Positions 7,869-15,843 are shown, counted from the first letter of the stretch. The stretch: 64,000 nt of DNA from an uncultured Clostridium sp. (GCA_900549235.1 URNT01000013.1:1-64000); one strand, 5' to 3'. Program-made: numbers and translations. Notes: a model not told the origin generated them from the letters alone.

Positions 7869-7910
7869 GCAAAGTACGCCTGTCCACATACGGGACAGGC
7901 ATACCTTTGC
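7869..7910 (-). other. 17-bp stem-loop in the rpsD-rpoA spacer
   Basis: Read on the minus strand, the arms at 7893-7910 and 7869-7885 pair over 17 positions with a single bulged G and one G-U pair; the inner eight pairs (GCCTGTCC/GGACAGGC) are perfect and the loop is 7 nt. No T-tract follows, so it is not a simple terminator. It may protect, process or regulate the mRNA between the S4 and alpha-subunit genes. Confidence 0.65.
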
Positions 7911-7932
7911 AACATTCTTAAGAATGAATGGA

Positions 7933-8526
7933 TTATTTAGAATACAACTCGACGATAAGCATTTCGTTTACTGGAACATCGATCTCATCTCTGGTTGGCA
8001 GCTCCTTAACGGTACCGCGCAGATTCTCCAGATCAGACTCCAGCCATGCCGGTACTAAACGTCCAGCAGTTACTTCCAGGATGTCCTTGTATCTCTGAGC
8101 AGATTTGAACTTCTCTTTGATCTCAATTACATCGCCAGCCTTAACCTGGTAGGATGGGATGTTTACCTGCTTGCCGTTAACCAGTACATGCTTGTGGTCT
8201 ACGATCTGTCTGGTCTCCTTACGTGTACGGCCAAGCCCCATACGGAACAGTACATTGTCCAGTCTGCACTCTAACAGAACCATCAGGTTGGTACCAACCA
8301 TACCGTTCATCTTAGAAGCTTTTGCATAGTAGTTACGGAAAGGTTTCTCTAACACACCGTAAATGAATTTGGCTTTCTGCTTTTCTCTCAGCTGCATGCC
8401 GTATTCACTTAACTTCTTGTTTGCTCTCTTTGATTCTCTGTTTGACTTTTTATCAATTCCTAAATAGATTGGATCCAGTCCGAGGGATCTGCATCTTTTA
8501 AGAACAGGAACTCTATCTACTGCCAC
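7933..8526 (-). CDS. rpsD: 30S ribosomal protein S4
   Basis: S4 is a primary assembly protein of the small subunit that binds the 5' domain of 16S rRNA. The protein has 197 residues. The S4 RNA-binding domain is visible at LECRLDNVLFRMGLGRTRKETRQIVDHKHVLVNGK. The N-terminus (MAVDRVPVLKRCRSLGLDP) lacks the CxxC zinc motif, so it is the zinc-free clostridial type. S4 is a known autoregulator in Bacillus and enterobacteria; spacer hairpins nearby could serve that purpose. Confidence 0.97.
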   Translation of the reverse strand: MAVDRVPVLKRCRSLGLDPIYLGIDKKSNRESKRANKKLSEYGMQLREKQKAKFIYGVLEKPFRNYYAKASKMNGMVGTNLMVLLECRLDNVLFRMGLGRTRKETRQIVDHKHVLVNGKQVNIPSYQVKAGDVIEIKEKFKSAQRYKDILEVTAGRLVPAWLESDLENLRGTVKELPTRDEIDVPVNEMLIVELYSK

Positions 8527-8552
8527 TTTAATTACCTCCTAAATAAGATGAA

Positions 8553-8957
8553 TCAGACTCTTCTACGCTTTGGCGGACGGCATCCGTTGTGTGGTACCGG
8601 AGTTACGTCCTTGATGCTTGTTACCTCTAATCCACATGCCTGAAGGGCGCGGATTGCTGCTTCACGTCCTGAACCAGGACCCTTAACCATAACGTCTACT
8701 GACTTTAAGCCATGTACAAGAGCTGCCTTTGTAGCAGTTTCTGCTGCCATCTGAGCTGCATAAGGAGTAGATTTCCTTGAACCTCTAAATCCCAGACCAC
8801 CGGCACTTGCCCATGATAAAGCGTTACCCTGCGCATCAGTTAATGTAACGATTGTGTTATTAAAAGATGACTGGATATGTGCCTGTCCGCGTTCAACGTT
8901 TTTCTTTACACGCTTTTTTGTCACTTTTTTTGCTGTAGTGGACACTTTTTTAGCCAT
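8553..8957 (-). CDS. rpsK: 30S ribosomal protein S11
   Basis: S11 sits on the platform of the small subunit near the mRNA exit. At 134 residues it has the normal size. A lysine-rich start is followed by the conserved IQSSFNNTIVTLTDAQGN and the C-terminal VKGPGSGREAAIRAL and TPVPHNGCRPPKRRRV blocks. It lies 26 bp before rpsD in the rpsM-rpsK-rpsD-rpoA-rplQ run. The 123-bp gap after rpsM carries a GAATTCG/CGAATTC inverted repeat and nothing else recognised. Confidence 0.97.
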   Translation of the reverse strand: MAKKVSTTAKKVTKKRVKKNVERGQAHIQSSFNNTIVTLTDAQGNALSWASAGGLGFRGSRKSTPYAAQMAAETATKAALVHGLKSVDVMVKGPGSGREAAIRALQACGLEVTSIKDVTPVPHNGCRPPKRRRV

Positions 8958-9080
8958 TTTAAACTAACCTACTTTCTCATTTTCTTGAATTCGCTCTCCT
9001 GTTTTTAAAACATGCAAATCGAATTCGGTTACCATGTTGCTGCAATGAATGTTCTTTTCACTAAGCCGCGAAAAAACTCA

Positions 9081-9449
9081 TTACTTTTTCTTGTTTGCTA
9101 CTGTCTTTCTTGGACCCTTGCAGGTTCTTGCGTTGGTCTTTGTCTTCTGTCCGCGAACCGGCAGGCTCTTTCTATGACGGATTCCTCTGTAGCATCCGAT
9201 CTCCTGAAGTCTCTTGATGTTCATAGCGATCTCTCTGCGCAGATCACCTTCAACAGTCTGAGTTTCAGCAATGATGTTAGCCAGCTTCTTTACCTCATCG
9301 TCAGTTAAATCCTTAACGCGGGTGTCTGGATTAACGCCAGCCTCTGCTAAGATGCGGTTGGAGCTTGTTCTACCAATTCCGTAGATGTAAGTAAGACCGA
9401 TCTCAACACGTTTTTCTCTTGGTAAGTCAACACCTGAAATACGAGCCAT
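9081..9449 (-). CDS. rpsM: 30S ribosomal protein S13
   Basis: S13 contacts 16S rRNA in the head and forms bridges to the large subunit. The 122 residues start MARISGVDLPREKRVEIGL. The protein includes the helix-hairpin-like YIYGIGRTSSNRIL and ends in the basic tail RTCKGPRKTVANKKK. GGAGG lies upstream of the ATG. It follows rpmJ by 26 bp, the standard order. Confidence 0.97.
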   Translation of the reverse strand: MARISGVDLPREKRVEIGLTYIYGIGRTSSNRILAEAGVNPDTRVKDLTDDEVKKLANIIAETQTVEGDLRREIAMNIKRLQEIGCYRGIRHRKSLPVRGQKTKTNARTCKGPRKTVANKKK

Positions 9450-9475
9450 GTGTGTAGTACACCTCCTAAAATTAA

Positions 9476-9589
9476 TTAACCTTGTCTCTGTTTATGCTTT
9501 GGATTCTCACAAATTACTCTGATACTGCCTTTTCTCTTGATGATCTTGCACTTTTCGCAGATCGGCTTTACGGATGATCTAACCTTCAC
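9476..9589 (-). CDS. rpmJ: 50S ribosomal protein L36 (GTG start)
   Basis: L36 is a 37-residue zinc protein of the large subunit. The frame is open further upstream, but homology fixes the start at the GTG codon at 9589, preceded by AAAGGAG, giving MKVRSSVKPICEKCKIIKRK. The zinc ligands CEKC, Cys27 and His32 are all present, so this is the zinc-binding (C+) form. It has its own strong promoter within the infA-rpmJ spacer. Confidence 0.95.
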   Translation of the reverse strand: MKVRSSVKPICEKCKIIKRKGSIRVICENPKHKQRQG

Positions 9590-9628
9590 AGTAATTCTCC
9601 TTTCTATAGACCACAAAGTTGCTAACGC

Positions 9629-9657
9629 ATTATACCAAATTTTTTCAATAAATGCAA
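9629..9657 (-). promoter_or_regulatory. Internal promoter before rpmJ
   Basis: Minus strand TTGCAT (9657-9652), 17 bp, then exact TATAAT (9634-9629), with A-rich sequence upstream. The block TGCTTGCATTT around the -35 is identical to that of the S10 promoter at 22895-22923. It would drive rpmJ-rpsM-rpsK-rpsD-rpoA-rplQ separately from the upstream genes. Confidence 0.8.
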
Positions 9658-9682
9658 GCACTTTTTCTATTTTTTATGTTGC

Positions 9683-9901
9683 TTATTTATCTCTCCAGAT
9701 GATGCGTCCCTTTGAAAGATCATAGGGTGATAACTCGATCGTTACCTTATCACCTGGCAGGATACGGATGTAATTCATGCGGAGCTTTCCGCTGATGTGG
9801 GCCAGTACCTGATGGCCATTCTCTAACTCTACCTGGAACATGGCGTTTGGAAGCTTCTCAACTACTGTTCCTTCAATTTCAATCACGTCTGCTTTGGACA
9901 T
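9683..9901 (-). CDS. infA: Translation initiation factor IF-1
   Basis: IF-1 binds the A site of the 30S subunit during initiation. The 72 residues are the usual length and form a single OB-fold: MSKADVIEIEGTVVEKLPNA at the start, ENGHQVLAHISGKLRMNYIRI in the middle and SKGRIIWRDK at the end. It lies 12 bp after the KOW-domain gene and ahead of rpmJ, as in other clostridia. Confidence 0.97.
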   Translation of the reverse strand: MSKADVIEIEGTVVEKLPNAMFQVELENGHQVLAHISGKLRMNYIRILPGDKVTIELSPYDLSKGRIIWRDK

Positions 9902-9913
9902 CTTATTTCCCTC

Positions 9914-10177
9914 CTACTGCTTGTGGGTGCGGATGAATCGGATGATCTCTTCATCTCTCACCGTCTCACTCTGTATAAGCTTTTTCCTTAAGGTTTCATC
10001 CTGCTCTGAAATGAGCTGCAAGTGTTTTCTGTTCTTGCGTTTTGGTTTTTCAAGAGGATGCTTTCTGCCATCTGACAGACTAACATATTCCTCTCCTGCG
10101 CTGATTATGATATACAGTTCACCTTTGTCGTGGCCTGCCAGGCTTTTTACCAGGCCGCCTTCTCTAAACTCTGTCAT
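9914..10177 (-). CDS. KOW-domain RNA-binding protein (L14e-like)
   Basis: This 87-residue protein starts with a KOW-type motif (EGGLVKSLAGHDKGELYIII) and continues with a basic patch, EKPKRKNRKHL. Small proteins of this kind sit between map and infA in many Firmicutes and resemble archaeal/eukaryotic L14e. The role is unproven; ribosome or rRNA binding is inferred from the fold and the location. The C-terminal third looks helical and charged. Confidence 0.85.
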   Translation of the reverse strand: MTEFREGGLVKSLAGHDKGELYIIISAGEEYVSLSDGRKHPLEKPKRKNRKHLQLISEQDETLRKKLIQSETVRDEEIIRFIRTHKQ

Positions 10178-10190
10178 AGTCCCACCTCAG

Positions 10191-10937
10191 CTACAGTGAC
10201 AAAATCTCAGGCTCCCCATCCGTAATCAGGATGGTGTTCTCATAATGGGATGCCAGAGAACCGTCCTCTGTTACAACGGTCCAGCCGTCATCCAGCCACT
10301 CTACATCGTAGCGCCCTGCAGTAATCATAGGCTCGATGGCCAATGTCATGCCTGCTGCCAGCCTGATGCCCTTGCGGTGCTGAGAAAAATTCGGGATTTC
10401 CGGATCCTCGTGCATCTCGGTACCGATCCCATGTCCAACCAGATCTCTTACTACTCCAAACCCGAAGCTCTCCGCGTATGCCTGGATCGCCTTTGATATA
10501 TCATTGAGATGATTGCCGGCTTTGGCATACTTTATACCTTCAAAGAAGCTCTGCTCCGTTACCTGGACCAGCTTTCTGGCCTGATCGCTCACCTGGCCGA
10601 TCATATGGGTCCTTGCCGCGTCAGACTGGTATCCCTTCCATATAACACCTGTATCCAGGCTGACGATGTCGCCCTCCTCCAGATAGCGATGCTTGTCGGG
10701 GATTCCATGAACAACCTCGTCATTGATGGAGATGCATACGGAAGCAGGATAGCCTTCATAGTTTAAGAAAGAAGGGATACAGCCGTAGCTTCTTATCATC
10801 TCTTCGCAGATGCGGTCAATCTCCTTGGTGGATATACCGGGCTTCACGATCCTTCCCAGTTCCTCATGTACCCTGGCAAGAATGCGGCCGGCCTCACGCA
10901 TTAACTGAATTTCCCGTTCTGATTTGATTGTTACCAT
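10191..10937 (-). CDS. map: Type I methionine aminopeptidase
   Basis: The enzyme removes the N-terminal methionine from nascent proteins in the cytoplasm. At 248 residues it has the usual size. The five metal ligands are visible: Asp in SLDTG, Asp in SDAARTH, His in GHGIGTEMHE, Glu in IEPM and Glu in the C-terminal ENT. It starts 2 bp after adk ends, so the two are co-translated, the order seen in Bacillus (secY-adk-map-infA). Confidence 0.97.
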   Translation of the reverse strand: MVTIKSEREIQLMREAGRILARVHEELGRIVKPGISTKEIDRICEEMIRSYGCIPSFLNYEGYPASVCISINDEVVHGIPDKHRYLEEGDIVSLDTGVIWKGYQSDAARTHMIGQVSDQARKLVQVTEQSFFEGIKYAKAGNHLNDISKAIQAYAESFGFGVVRDLVGHGIGTEMHEDPEIPNFSQHRKGIRLAAGMTLAIEPMITAGRYDVEWLDDGWTVVTEDGSLASHYENTILITDGEPEILSL

Positions 10938-10939
10938 TC

Positions 10940-11584
10940 TTATGCTCCTAAAATTCCCACAATGCTCTGAAATACGTCTTCCATATCCTTCGTGCCGTCA
11001 ACCTCAGCCAGGATGCCTGCCTTCTGATAATAGTCGATCAGAGGCTGAGTCTGGTCATGGTATACATCCAGACGCTTCTTAACGGTTTCAGGTTTATCAT
11101 CATCTCTGAGCACCAGGCTCTGTCCGCAGATGTCGCACACACCTTCTGTCTTTGGCGCGTTGTACACAATGTGATAGGTAGCGCCGCAGCCTAAGCAGGC
11201 TCTGCGTCCTGACATACGGCTGATGATATTCTCATCCGGTACATCCACATTGATGGCGTAGTCAATGGCTTCTCCACGTTCAGCCAGGGCCCCGGTAAGG
11301 CTCTCTGCCTGTGGGATGGTCCTTGGGAAACCATCTAAAACGTAGCCGTTTTCACAGTCTGCCTCATGGATCCTGTCCAGAAGCATGCCGATGGTGATCT
11401 CATCTGGAACCAGGCCGCCTGCATCCATATAGGATTTTGCCTTCATTCCCAGCTCCGTACCATTTTTAATATTCGCCCTAAAAATATCTCCGGTGGAAAT
11501 ATGAGGGATCTGATACTTTGCCGCGATCTTTTTTGCCTGAGTGCCTTTTCCTGCGCCCGGAGCGCCTAACATGATGATCTTCAT
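10940..11584 (-). CDS. adk: Adenylate kinase
   Basis: It interconverts ATP+AMP and 2 ADP. At 214 residues it has the long lid. The P-loop is GAPGAGKGTQ at residues 7-16. The lid holds a four-cysteine zinc site (CLGCG and CDICG), as is common in Gram-positive adenylate kinases. The conserved DGFPRTIPQAE follows the AMP site. It lies between secY and map; a 24-nt hairpin sits in the secY-adk gap. Confidence 0.97.
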   Translation of the reverse strand: MKIIMLGAPGAGKGTQAKKIAAKYQIPHISTGDIFRANIKNGTELGMKAKSYMDAGGLVPDEITIGMLLDRIHEADCENGYVLDGFPRTIPQAESLTGALAERGEAIDYAINVDVPDENIISRMSGRRACLGCGATYHIVYNAPKTEGVCDICGQSLVLRDDDKPETVKKRLDVYHDQTQPLIDYYQKAGILAEVDGTKDMEDVFQSIVGILGA

Positions 11585-11648
11585 GGAATCCTCTCCTCTT
11601 TATCAAACATATGAATCGAATAAATTTCTTATATAACGCAATAAATCC

Positions 11649-11672
11649 GCCCTTGTGGAATACCACAAAGGC
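11649..11672 (-). other. Stem-loop in the secY-adk spacer
   Basis: Ten-position stem with one A-C mismatch (GCCTTTGTGG/CCACAAGGGC on the minus strand) closing a 4-nt loop. No T-tract follows, so an mRNA processing or stability element is more likely than a terminator. Confidence 0.5.
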
Positions 11673-11696
11673 AGATTGACTGATTCAACTTGGTTG

Positions 11697-13013
11697 TTAA
11701 TCGTTCAAAAATCCCTTATAATAACGCACAAGCATCTGAGATTCTACTGCTTTAATTGTCTCCAGCACTACGCCTACGATAATGATCAGTGATGTTCCTG
11801 AGAAGGAAATACGGCTTACATCCAGTAAACCGGATACCAGGATCGGAACAATGGCGATCACGGTGAGACCTACTGCACCAATGAAAACAATATAATTCAA
11901 AATCTTATTAAGATAATCGCTGGTCGGCTTGCCTGGGCGGATACCCGGGATGAAGCCTCCCTGCTTCTTCATGTTGTTTGCTACCTCTAATGGGTTAAAG
12001 GTAATGGACGTATAAAAATACGCAAACATGAACAGCAATGCAATATAGATCACAAGACCAATTGAATATACAGGCTGCTCCGGCTTACACCAGGAACCTG
12101 AGTTGAGTACCATCAGAATCTTGCCACCGATGGAGTTGTAATCAACCGTAAAAAACTGGGCAATCACAACAGGGAAGGACATAATCGAAGAAGCGAAGAT
12201 AACGGGCATAACGCCTGCGGTGTTGATCTTCAGAGGGATGTTGGACGCCTGTCCGCCAACCATCTTCCGTCCTACCATCTTCTTGGAATACTGTACCGGA
12301 ATCCTTCTCTCCGCATCGTTCAGAACAATAACAAATACTACCATAGCCAGAATGACCAGGATAATAAGCAGGGTTGCAATGAACATAGTAGGGATGGACT
12401 GACCGAATACAAAGCGGTAGTACAGACTTCTTACATCATCCGGCACGCTGGAAAGGATATTGAACAACAGTACAATGGAAATACCGTTTCCTACACCCTT
12501 TTCTGTGATCTGCTCACCAATCCACATCAGCAGGGAACTGCCGGTTGTCATAGTGACGATCGCTACAATTACGTTCCACGCGTTGTAATCAAGGAGAAGT
12601 CCCTGACGGCCGAAGCCGATCGCCATGGCACTTGATTCAAGCAGTGCCAGGGCAACGGTGGTATATCGGGTGTATTCCTGGATCTTCTTCCTTCCGTCCT
12701 CGCCGTCCTTCTGAAGCTCTTCCAGTTTTGGAATCGCAATCGTCAGAAGCTGGATGATAATGGAAGAAGTAATGTATGGCGTAATGCTCAGAGCAAAGAT
12801 GGACATAGTTGAAAATGAACCACCTGTCATCGCATTAAAAAAGCCAAACACATCCGTTGTCTGTTTCGCAAACCAATCCGCAAAGAATGATGTCTCAATC
12901 CCCGGAATCGGCAGCTGGGAGCCAAAACGGATGACCACCAGCATCATAAAGGTATAGAGGATCTTACCGCGAAGCTCTTTTACCTTAAATGCATTTCTGA
13001 TCGTTTTAAACAT
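11697..13013 (-). CDS. secY: Preprotein translocase subunit SecY
   Basis: SecY is the channel of the Sec translocon. The 438-residue protein has about ten transmembrane segments. Recognisable blocks are the N-terminal RGKILYTFMMLVVIRFGSQ, the plug/TM2 area ALSITPYITSSIIIQLL and the cytoplasmic loop RPGKPTSDYLNKILN. Its ATG overlaps the rplO stop by one base, giving translational coupling. The many secreted proteins in the window depend on it. Confidence 0.98.
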   Translation of the reverse strand: MFKTIRNAFKVKELRGKILYTFMMLVVIRFGSQLPIPGIETSFFADWFAKQTTDVFGFFNAMTGGSFSTMSIFALSITPYITSSIIIQLLTIAIPKLEELQKDGEDGRKKIQEYTRYTTVALALLESSAMAIGFGRQGLLLDYNAWNVIVAIVTMTTGSSLLMWIGEQITEKGVGNGISIVLLFNILSSVPDDVRSLYYRFVFGQSIPTMFIATLLIILVILAMVVFVIVLNDAERRIPVQYSKKMVGRKMVGGQASNIPLKINTAGVMPVIFASSIMSFPVVIAQFFTVDYNSIGGKILMVLNSGSWCKPEQPVYSIGLVIYIALLFMFAYFYTSITFNPLEVANNMKKQGGFIPGIRPGKPTSDYLNKILNYIVFIGAVGLTVIAIVPILVSGLLDVSRISFSGTSLIIIVGVVLETIKAVESQMLVRYYKGFLND

Positions 13014-13453
13014 TAGATCACCTCGCAGGTTCCACCTAAAGCTTCAATCTTAGATTTTGCACCTTCACTGAATGCATTAACCTTAACGGTCAGCTTTTTG
13101 GTTAATTCTCCATTTCCAAGGATCTTTACACCATCTCTTGGATTCTTAACGATGCCAGCTTCGATCAGAGTCTCAACTGTAACTACGGCATCATTCTCGA
13201 ATCTTTCCAGTGCGCTTACGTTAATACCAATAATGGTCTTAGAATTCATGTTGGTGAAACCACGCTTTGGCAGACGTCTGTATAAAGGCATCTGTCCGCC
13301 TTCAAAGCCAGGTCTTGGAGCTCCGGAACGAGCCTTCTGACCCTTGTGGCCCTTACCAGCTGTCTTTCCATTACCTGAACCATGGCCGCGGCCTCTTCTA
13401 AAATTATCGCTATGCTTTGAACCTGCAGCAGGCTGTAAATTTGACAATTCCAT
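13013..13453 (-). CDS. rplO: 50S ribosomal protein L15
   Basis: L15 is a late-assembly protein of the large subunit. Its 146 residues start MELSNLQPAAGSKH. They include the glycine/arginine-rich extension RRGRGHGSGNGKTAGKGHKG and the PGFEGGQMPLYRRLPKRGF motif. It lies between rpmD and secY. Confidence 0.97.
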   Translation of the reverse strand: MELSNLQPAAGSKHSDNFRRGRGHGSGNGKTAGKGHKGQKARSGAPRPGFEGGQMPLYRRLPKRGFTNMNSKTIIGINVSALERFENDAVVTVETLIEAGIVKNPRDGVKILGNGELTKKLTVKVNAFSEGAKSKIEALGGTCEVI

Positions 13454-13477
13454 GACTGCACCTCCTTACTTTATCAA

Positions 13478-13660
13478 TTAGATTTCTTCAACTTTTACTA
13501 AATGTCTTACATTCTGGATCATGCCTCTGACAGCGCCATTATCTGGCATCTCAACTGTCTTATGCAGCTTGTTAAGTCCAAGTGCTTCAACAGTTGCCTT
13601 CTGCTTTGGAATAGCACCGATAGGGGACTTGACTAATGTGATCTTTAATTTCTCTGCCAT
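13478..13660 (-). CDS. rpmD: 50S ribosomal protein L30
   Basis: L30 is a small globular protein of the large subunit. It has 60 residues with the ferredoxin-like pattern KITLVKSPIGAIPKQKATVEALGL and the conserved HKTVEMPDN. It lies 15 bp after rpsE and 24 bp before rplO, standard spc-operon order. Confidence 0.96.
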   Translation of the reverse strand: MAEKLKITLVKSPIGAIPKQKATVEALGLNKLHKTVEMPDNGAVRGMIQNVRHLVKVEEI

Positions 13661-13675
13661 GTCTTTCTCCTCCTA

Positions 13676-14185
13676 TTAGCCTACAATTTCTTCCACAGAT
13701 TTGCCGCGCAGTCTTGCGAACTCCTCTGGAGTCTTTAAGGAAGTTAATCCTGCCAGAGTTGCCAGAACTACGTTTGTCTTGTTGTTGGAACCTAAAGACT
13801 TTGTACGGATATTCTTGATTCCTGCCATCTCCAGTACGGAACGTGCTGGACCACCAGCGATAACACCAGTACCTTCAGGAGCCTTCTTTAACAGAACAGC
13901 TGCGCTTCCGAACTTACCGATAAAATCATGTGGGATGCTCTTATTCTCATCTACTGGGATCTCTACCAGATTCTTAATTGCGGCTTCTTTTCCTTTGCGG
14001 ATCGCCTCCGGAACCTCGCCGGCCTTTCCTAAACCTGCGCCGACGTGGCCGTTGCCGTCACCTACTACTACCAGAGCGGAAAATCTCATGGTACGTCCAC
14101 CTTTAACAGTCTTGGATACTCTCTTGATCGCCACTACCTTGTCATTCAGTTCCATCTGACTGGCATCAATAATTGTACGCTTCAT
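13676..14185 (-). CDS. rpsE: 30S ribosomal protein S5
   Basis: S5 helps set decoding accuracy at the mRNA entry channel. Its 169 residues carry the double-stranded RNA-binding-like N-terminal domain with KTVKGGRTMRFSALVVVGDG. The C-terminal domain has KKAPEGTGVIAGGPARSV. Its ATG at 14185 lies 17 bp after the rplR stop. Confidence 0.97.
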   Translation of the reverse strand: MKRTIIDASQMELNDKVVAIKRVSKTVKGGRTMRFSALVVVGDGNGHVGAGLGKAGEVPEAIRKGKEAAIKNLVEIPVDENKSIPHDFIGKFGSAAVLLKKAPEGTGVIAGGPARSVLEMAGIKNIRTKSLGSNNKTNVVLATLAGLTSLKTPEEFARLRGKSVEEIVG

Positions 14186-14202
14186 GCTTGTTCTCCTCTC
14201 TA

Positions 14203-14571
14203 TTAGAATTCCAGACCAGCTTCACGAGCTGCATCTGCTAATGCCTGAATCTTACCCTGATATATAAAGCCGCCTCGATCGAAAACAACTTCCTTGATAC
14301 CCTTTTCAAGGGCTCTCTTTGCGATTACTGTACCTACATATGCTGCTGCTGCCTTGTCGTTTGTCTTCTCCAGTTCAGCCTTAACTTCCTTCTCAACTGT
14401 AGAAGCAGCAACTAAGGTGTTACCAACCGTATCGTCGATAATTTGAGCATACATATGATTATTACTTCTAAACACTGCCAGACGCGGTCTCTCGGCTGTG
14501 CCGGAAAAACGGTTACGTATTCTGATGTGTTTCTTTACGCGAACTTCGCTTCTTGACTGTTTGTTAACCAT
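14203..14571 (-). CDS. rplR: 50S ribosomal protein L18
   Basis: L18 binds 5S rRNA together with L5. The 122 residues include the basic N-terminus VRVKKHIRIRNRFSGT, ERPRLAVFRSNNHMYAQIID, and the C-terminal DRGGFIYQGKIQALADAAREAGLEF, all diagnostic. It lies between rplF and rpsE. Confidence 0.97.
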   Translation of the reverse strand: MVNKQSRSEVRVKKHIRIRNRFSGTAERPRLAVFRSNNHMYAQIIDDTVGNTLVAASTVEKEVKAELEKTNDKAAAAYVGTVIAKRALEKGIKEVVFDRGGFIYQGKIQALADAAREAGLEF

Positions 14572-14588
14572 TTTTACACTCTCCTTAA

Positions 14589-15131
14589 TTATTTCTTACC
14601 AGTCTTACCAACTTTACGTCTGATTACCTCATCAGCATACTTGATGCCCTTGCCCTTATAAGGCTCAGGTCTTCTCTTATCTCTGATCTCAGCAGCGTAC
14701 TGGCCAACTTTTTCTTTACTGATACCTTTAACGATGATCTTGTTCTGTCCGTCGCAGATTGTTTCGATGCCTTCTGGATCCTCCATCTCTACCGGATGAG
14801 AGTAGCCCAGGTTCAGGGTCAGCTTCTTGCCCTGCTTAGCAGCTCTATAACCAACGCCGTTTACTTCCAGAACCTTCTCATAACCCTCGGTTACACCGTG
14901 GATCATGTTGAAGATCAGTGTTCTGGTCAGACCATGTAAAGATTTCATTCTCTTTAAGTCGTTTGGTCTGCTTACGATGATGTGTCCGTCTTCTTCTTTA
15001 ATGGACAGCTCTACTGGGAGCTCTCTCTCTAATGTTCCCTTTGGACCTTTTACAGTCACTTTATTTCCCTCTGCGATTGTAACAGTAACACCTGCTGGAA
15101 CCGCAACTGGCATTCTACCGATACGTGACAT
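14589..15131 (-). CDS. rplF: 50S ribosomal protein L6
   Basis: L6 sits near the factor-binding site of the large subunit. Its 180 residues form two related domains. The N-terminus is MSRIGRMPVAVPAGVTV, and the RNA-binding C-terminal block is RDKRRPEPYKGKGIKY. The 175-bp gap after rpsH contains repeat copy R1 and two short hairpins, while the ATG at 15131 has TAGGAGGTAA upstream. Confidence 0.97.
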   Translation of the reverse strand: MSRIGRMPVAVPAGVTVTIAEGNKVTVKGPKGTLERELPVELSIKEEDGHIIVSRPNDLKRMKSLHGLTRTLIFNMIHGVTEGYEKVLEVNGVGYRAAKQGKKLTLNLGYSHPVEMEDPEGIETICDGQNKIIVKGISKEKVGQYAAEIRDKRRPEPYKGKGIKYADEVIRRKVGKTGKK

Positions 15132-15226
15132 GCCGTATTACCTCCTACTTAAATTCTCGGAGAGAGCTGTGCGCTCCCTCTGTTTTCAGTTGCAGCGAAT
15201 AATTCGCTTTCTATACGTCCGGTCGG

Positions 15227-15312
15227 CTAAGCTCGAAAAGACCTCGCTAAGTCTCGGGACGGGCGTTCATACTAGGCTCGAAAAAACCTCGCCAAGTATT
15301 CACAGCCTACCA
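15227..15312 (-). repeat. Ribosomal-spacer repeat, copy R1 (rpsH-rplF)
   Basis: An 86-bp element begins at the last codons of rpsH (TGGTAGGCTGTGA, minus strand) and fills half of the rpsH-rplF gap. It is about 85% identical to copy R2. Each copy holds two units of about 26 nt with the core GCGAGGTCTTTTCGAGC, separated by about 19 nt including CGCCCGTCCCGAG. Differences between units fall on paired positions (CTTGGC with GCCTAG, CTTAGC with GCTTAG), which suggests a conserved stem. Confidence 0.75.
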
Positions 15313-15708
15313 AACAAATGCCAGAACTTCACCGCCAACGCCTAACTGACGTGCTTCCTTATCGGTTACAACGCCATGGTTGGTGGAGATGATAGCGATA
15401 CCAAGACCGCCTAATACTCTTGGCAGCTCCTCCTTGTTTGCGTAAATACGCAGACCAGGCTTGGAGATTCTCTTAATACCGGAAATAATCTTCTCGTTCT
15501 TATCTTTACCGTACTTCAGAGTGATTCTGATGGTATTGAAACCGCCGTCCTCAACTATGTCGTACTTTGCAATATAACCTTCCTTTACCAGGATGTCAGC
15601 GATAGCTAATTTCATCTTGGATGCAGGTACATCTACTGTATCATGCTTTGCAGTATTTGCGTTACGGATTCTTGTAAGCATATCTGCAATCGGATCGCTC
15701 ATTGTCAT
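15307..15708 (-). CDS. rpsH: 30S ribosomal protein S8
   Basis: S8 is a primary 16S rRNA-binding protein and the classic translational repressor of the spc operon in E. coli. Its 133 residues start MTMSDPIADMLTRIRNAN and end in GGEVLAFVW. Repeat copies flank it on both sides: R2 just upstream and R1 starting at its own last codon. AGGAGG lies nine nt before the ATG at 15708. Confidence 0.97.
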   Translation of the reverse strand: MTMSDPIADMLTRIRNANTAKHDTVDVPASKMKLAIADILVKEGYIAKYDIVEDGGFNTIRITLKYGKDKNEKIISGIKRISKPGLRIYANKEELPRVLGGLGIAIISTNHGVVTDKEARQLGVGGEVLAFVW

Positions 15709-15756
15709 TTTAAAATGCCTCCTTTTCTAAATTCTCTCTATCTATCATCCGCTCAA

Positions 15757-15843
15757 CTAGGCTCGAAAAGACCTCGCCAAGTTTCGGGATGGGCGTTCGC
15801 ACTAAGTTCGTGAAAAACCTCACCAAGTGCTCACAGCCTACCA
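15757..15843 (-). repeat. Ribosomal-spacer repeat, copy R2 (rpsN-rpsH)
   Basis: This 87-bp copy begins at the last codons of rpsN with the same TGGTAGGCTGTGA as R1 and covers most of the rpsN-rpsH gap. Its first unit has GGTGAGGTTTTTCACGAAC, which can form a GTGA/TCAC stem. Its second unit has the common core GCGAGGTCTTTTCGAGC. The two copies differ at about 13 of 87 positions. Confidence 0.75.

Noticed and set aside
15227..15843. Remnant of rRNA or tRNA in the ribosomal spacers
   Set aside because: The repeats have no tRNA cloverleaf and I see no convincing rRNA segment; the match is between the two copies only.
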